This document shows, one piece after another, positions 60,571 to 64,000 of a DNA stretch of 64,000 bases. Under the pieces are notes generated by a model, which saw only the letters and a program-made list of their open reading frames with translations, was not told the origin of the DNA and searched no databases. A program made the translations under genes and the position numbers. Origin of the DNA: Trichoplax adhaerens. Taxonomy: Eukaryota > Placozoa > Uniplacotomia > Trichoplacea > Trichoplacidae. The stretch is from the NCBI RefSeq assembly GCF_000150275.1, contig NW_002060964.1, positions 301,643 to 365,642 of the forward strand. Direction: 5' to 3'. The stretch's first letter is position 1, and the number at the start of each line of letters is the position of its first letter.

Positions 60571-62810
60571 TCGTTTTCTGTTGTATTAGTATTAATTAAA
60601 GACTTTGCTATCTTAATTTACCAACACAGGATAAAAAAAGCAAGATGATATGGAATCTAGTATCAAAAGGATTGCAATACAGTATTTAATTTACTCAACA
60701 GCCGTTGAATTCTATCATTATTCGTCTGTATTAGGAATTGCAGAACGTCTCCAAGTCATGGTAACGATTGAAATGATATCAGCATACGGTGATGACCGAT
60801 CAATATTCTTATCTATGTTTTCGCATTAATGAAGAAATGATTGATGCTATTGAAATTGATACTTGTAGACCTTCATGCAAGGATTTCAGATCGCAATGGC
60901 AATACCAAGTTGGTTTGCTGGTACGCGTGATCGGTGATGGGATTGAATTGTAGCCCAACCTCAAATGATCGTTTCGTTGTATTGCTCTAGATTGATAACC
61001 TGAATTGGCTGATCATGGAGGTGATTAAAGTAGAATGAGTGACATAAGATTGAATTAAAAGAATTTCTTATTGCCGATGATACTCGATAGCTTGTCTATT
61101 TAACTTTCGATGTGAAATAGAATTGAGTGATGAATGACATCGGCATCAGTATGCTGTTGGTGGGGCCATAACTGGCGTTTGGGGTGTAATGTTTCGTTGG
61201 AGCCAAAGCGCTAGCAGTCATCGATCGTACCAATCCAACGACTTCTTGTAATAAGAGAAGTCCTTGACCAGTCCGTGCAGTACAATACAGCAATACTGTA
61301 CAGTACATACAGTACAGTATACTGTACCGTATACAGTACAATTGTAGTGTAATGTACTGTACTGTACAGTACAATACAGTAAAACTAAGCGATACTGTAC
61401 AGTACTAATCTTGGATTGAGCTTGGTAGCAAGAATCATAAGTACTGTACAGTATACGATACGCCCGCGTTACTGCCGTCCTCCTTTTTACCTTCCAGGGC
61501 CTGGACGGGGGCCGTCCACCTTGTTCTACTGTATATGATGAGTTAACGAAAATTGAGTAACTCAACATTTTGCAATTGGAGCTACAATTAGTCATGGACT
61601 ACTAGATACTTTTTCGACGAAGAATCCAGCGCTCCATGGACTAGTCTAGGATTATACCTACACCACTGTAATATACTGTATAATCGATTGTATTGTGCTG
61701 ATAACTCAGTGGTGTAGCTAGAGCTAATTTGCGATTTTTACTCTTCTAAATACCGTTACGTATGTTCAAGGTTATACTACACGCCAGTAGCTACAGAAAC
61801 TTCCTCTCGATCAATTTTGGGTCATCTATATATTTATACCAGAAGTTGTCTCACCATAGAAATTTTTGATAGTGTCCATGGCAATAGTTTGAATTCTTCC
61901 ATAGAATATCGATGCCATTTCATTTCTTCAAGAGGGCAGTATCGGCGCATCTACAGAGTAAAGTAATTTATATAAAAGCGTATATTGTGTATAATTACAG
62001 TAGTAGACAAAAAAAGTATAATTAAATGGCGAGCAAACCTAATCTACTTTATAAACTGTACCGCGCATGGCTGCAAGGAATATCACAAGCGGATGTTCAC
62101 TGTTTAGCTAGTTCACCTATGGCCTTAAATTCTTTCTCTGTAAAGATTTCCATATCAGCGTCGTATCCGCATATGCATATGCATATGTTACGTACATAAC
62201 ACGCTTCATTAAACCTTGGAACTATGTTTCTTACTAATTTTTCATATGTATTTTATATGCTATTAATGAAGTTAGACCAAGTAATGGTAGAGTCCTATTT
62301 GCGACATTTTACCTGAGTTGTCGTTCTTTTATTGGCTAACGCTACCTAAATATGATTTAGTTGGTGTGCATGTTCAGTAGATATAAATAGTAATATATCA
62401 TCTATACTATATATTAAAATTTGACTGTCCGAATTTTGTACGTCTGTGGGTATATGAAACTGACGCATATCACACACTGAGTCAGGAATAATTCATTCAC
62501 GGGTCCTCTACTATACTTGGAAAAGATATAGACTGGAGGTTACAGTAATATAGAATAAAGAGTAGAAGCACTGAAATAAAAGCTTCGACTAAGGAAAGAG
62601 TAGTCTCTTTGCTGCGAGATTTTCAATAGTATGACTATGATGAATCAATAGTTCCACTATATAGTACTGTACAGTACAGTATACGGCAGTGTGCAAAAGC
62701 CAGGATGTCATTTTATGATAGTATTACTGACTTACTGGAAAATGAAATTAACTAATGTAGTGTTTATGAAGCCATGGACACACAAGTGATAACCAAGGAG
62801 TAATTCCTGG
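60571..62810. other. Intergenic with GTAC palindromes and a hairpin
   Basis: Dense tactgtacagtac-type words at 61280-61460 produce spurious minus-strand frames (61096-61595). ctacaccactg at 61658 pairs with cagtggtgtag ending at 61717 (11-bp perfect stem). A tatgcatatgcatatg run is at about 62170. No gene supported. Confidence 0.6.
61280..61460. repeat. GTAC-palindromic low-complexity cluster
   Basis: Many overlapping copies of tactgtacagtac and tacagtatactgta; the same word family as at 3667-3880. Confidence 0.8.
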
Positions 62811-64000
62811 TATCGTGAGCGGGTATTCTACTTGCCGGCCTGGAGTGTGTCAAAGATTCTATCAATTTAGCGAGTCAGTAACATTGTCATAACAGAATAC
62901 GCATAATTCCGGCAGGAATTACTCGATAATAATTTTTCTTTCCTCATTAAAGAGTGTTTCCTATTTTAACATCAAGGGGAAAATTGTTGAGAAGTTCCAG
63001 GCTACGCAAATCTGGAGACAATCGACCAGGTTGGAAAGAAAAAATCCAAGGAGCAATTGATCCATCGAAAGACGAATAGAGCAACAAGGCAACATTTGCA
63101 GTTTTTAACATTGCATGGTACTAATGTGAGCGAGCATAATGTTATAGTACGAGTCAAATAATTACCGGCTGACCGTATCAGAATACAGTCTGGATACGAT
63201 TGACCAGGTTAGAAAAATTTTTCAATGAGTAAATTGAACAATCGAAAGACGGATAGACTAATAAGGTAACATTTGCATTTGCTGTTTCCAGCATTGCAGG
63301 ATAATCGATATGAGCGAGCATAGTCCGTGGTATTTTGTGCTATTAGTACGAGTGAAATCAGTACCGGACGATAGTGTCAAAGTTCTTACAGTTTGGATAC
63401 GATTAAACAGGTTAGAAAAAAAGATTCAAAGAGTAATCCAATAATCGAAAGACGGATGGACCAATAAGACAACATTTTCATTTGCTGTTTCCAACATTGC
63501 AGGATAATTATTCGATATGAGCGAGCATCGTCACGGAATTCTAAGACTAATACTGTATTAGTCTTAGAGATTAATACTCTATTAGTCTTAGAAATCTCAG
63601 GTATTTATGCTATCAGTACGAGTGAAATCAGTACCGGATGACCGTGTCAAAGTTCTTACAGTTTGGATACGATTAACCAGGTAAGAAAAAAAATTTCAAA
63701 GAGTAATTGAATAATCGAAAAATGGATGGACCAATAAGACAACATTTGCATTTGCTATTTCCAACATTGCAGGATAATTATTCGACATGAGCGAGCATCG
63801 TCACGGACTTCTAAGACTAATACTCTATCAGTCTTAGAAATCTCTGGTATTTATGCTATCAGTACGAGTGAAATCAGTACCGGATGACCGTGTCAAAGTT
63901 CTTACAGTTTGGATACGATTAACCAGGTTAGAAAAAATTGAAAGAGTAATTGAAGAATCGAAAGACGGATGGACCAATAAGACAACATTTGCATTTGCTG
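62810..64000. repeat. Tandem array, ~175-270-bp units, running off the window
   Basis: Each unit has ggatacgattaaccaggtta, aatcgaaagacggatggacc, aataagacaacatttgcatt, atgagcgagcat and agtaccggatgaccgtgtca. Anchor positions are about 63016, 63190, 63392, 63661 and 63907, with identity rising toward the right end. Two later units carry an extra palindromic insert (ctaagactaatac, one base, then its complement) at 63541 and, slightly altered, about 63811. The array is unfinished at 64000. Confidence 0.85.

Noticed and set aside
61096-61595. Two minus-strand frames (92 and 125 codons)
   Set aside because: Largely translated TACTGTACAG repeat; no domain or splice support.
1-64000. CRISPR array or bacterial operon
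   Set aside because: Repeats found are long degenerate tandem units without spacers, and genes are spliced eukaryotic types.

Overview
The window looks like nuclear DNA of an early-branching animal, most likely a placozoan (Trichoplax or a close relative). The base composition is AT-rich. Genes have many small exons bounded by GT/AG introns. Animal-type families are present (SWAP70/DEF6, MGAT4, a front-end desaturase), together with tandem-TPR proteins of the kind abundant in Trichoplax. The species call is inference from style; no database was searched. There is one 50-base N gap (24379-24428), so this is a draft scaffold. I found no operons, rRNA, tRNA or CRISPR.

Layout. 1-1061: a DNA element with long terminal inverted repeats. 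1.5-14.7 kb: three intronless paralogous class I SAM-dependent methyltransferase genes (-, +, -). Between the first two lies an 18-exon plus-strand gene for an unrecognised helical nuclear-type protein (4450-8531). 16.9-17.3 kb holds doubtful minus-strand exon-like pieces. 18.5-26.8 kb: two paralogous three-exon genes for secreted, probably GPI-anchored, 16-cysteine proteins with a Frizzled-like cysteine pattern, separated by 5.6 kb with a doubtful Cys-rich patch and the N gap. 28.2 kb: a short TPR-like remnant. 30.7-32.4 kb: an intronless 541-residue protein with ten 42-residue TPRs and a predicted myristoylation site. 34.4 kb: a possible 56-residue membrane microprotein. 36.9-44.3 kb: a SWAP70/DEF6-type gene (minus). 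49.8-54.3 kb: a 16-exon cytochrome b5-fusion front-end fatty acid desaturase (minus). 57.7-60.6 kb: a three-exon MGAT4-type N-acetylglucosaminyltransferase (minus). 62.8-64.0 kb: a tandem array running off the window.

The genes do not form one pathway. The two clear local duplications (methyltransferases, Cys-rich proteins) suggest lineage-specific expansion. Much of the non-coding DNA is degenerate tandem duplication, and in two genes the tandem unit begins at an intron's 5' splice site. All multi-exon models were assembled by hand from reading-frame phase, splice consensus and family motifs; unresolved joins are flagged in the entries.
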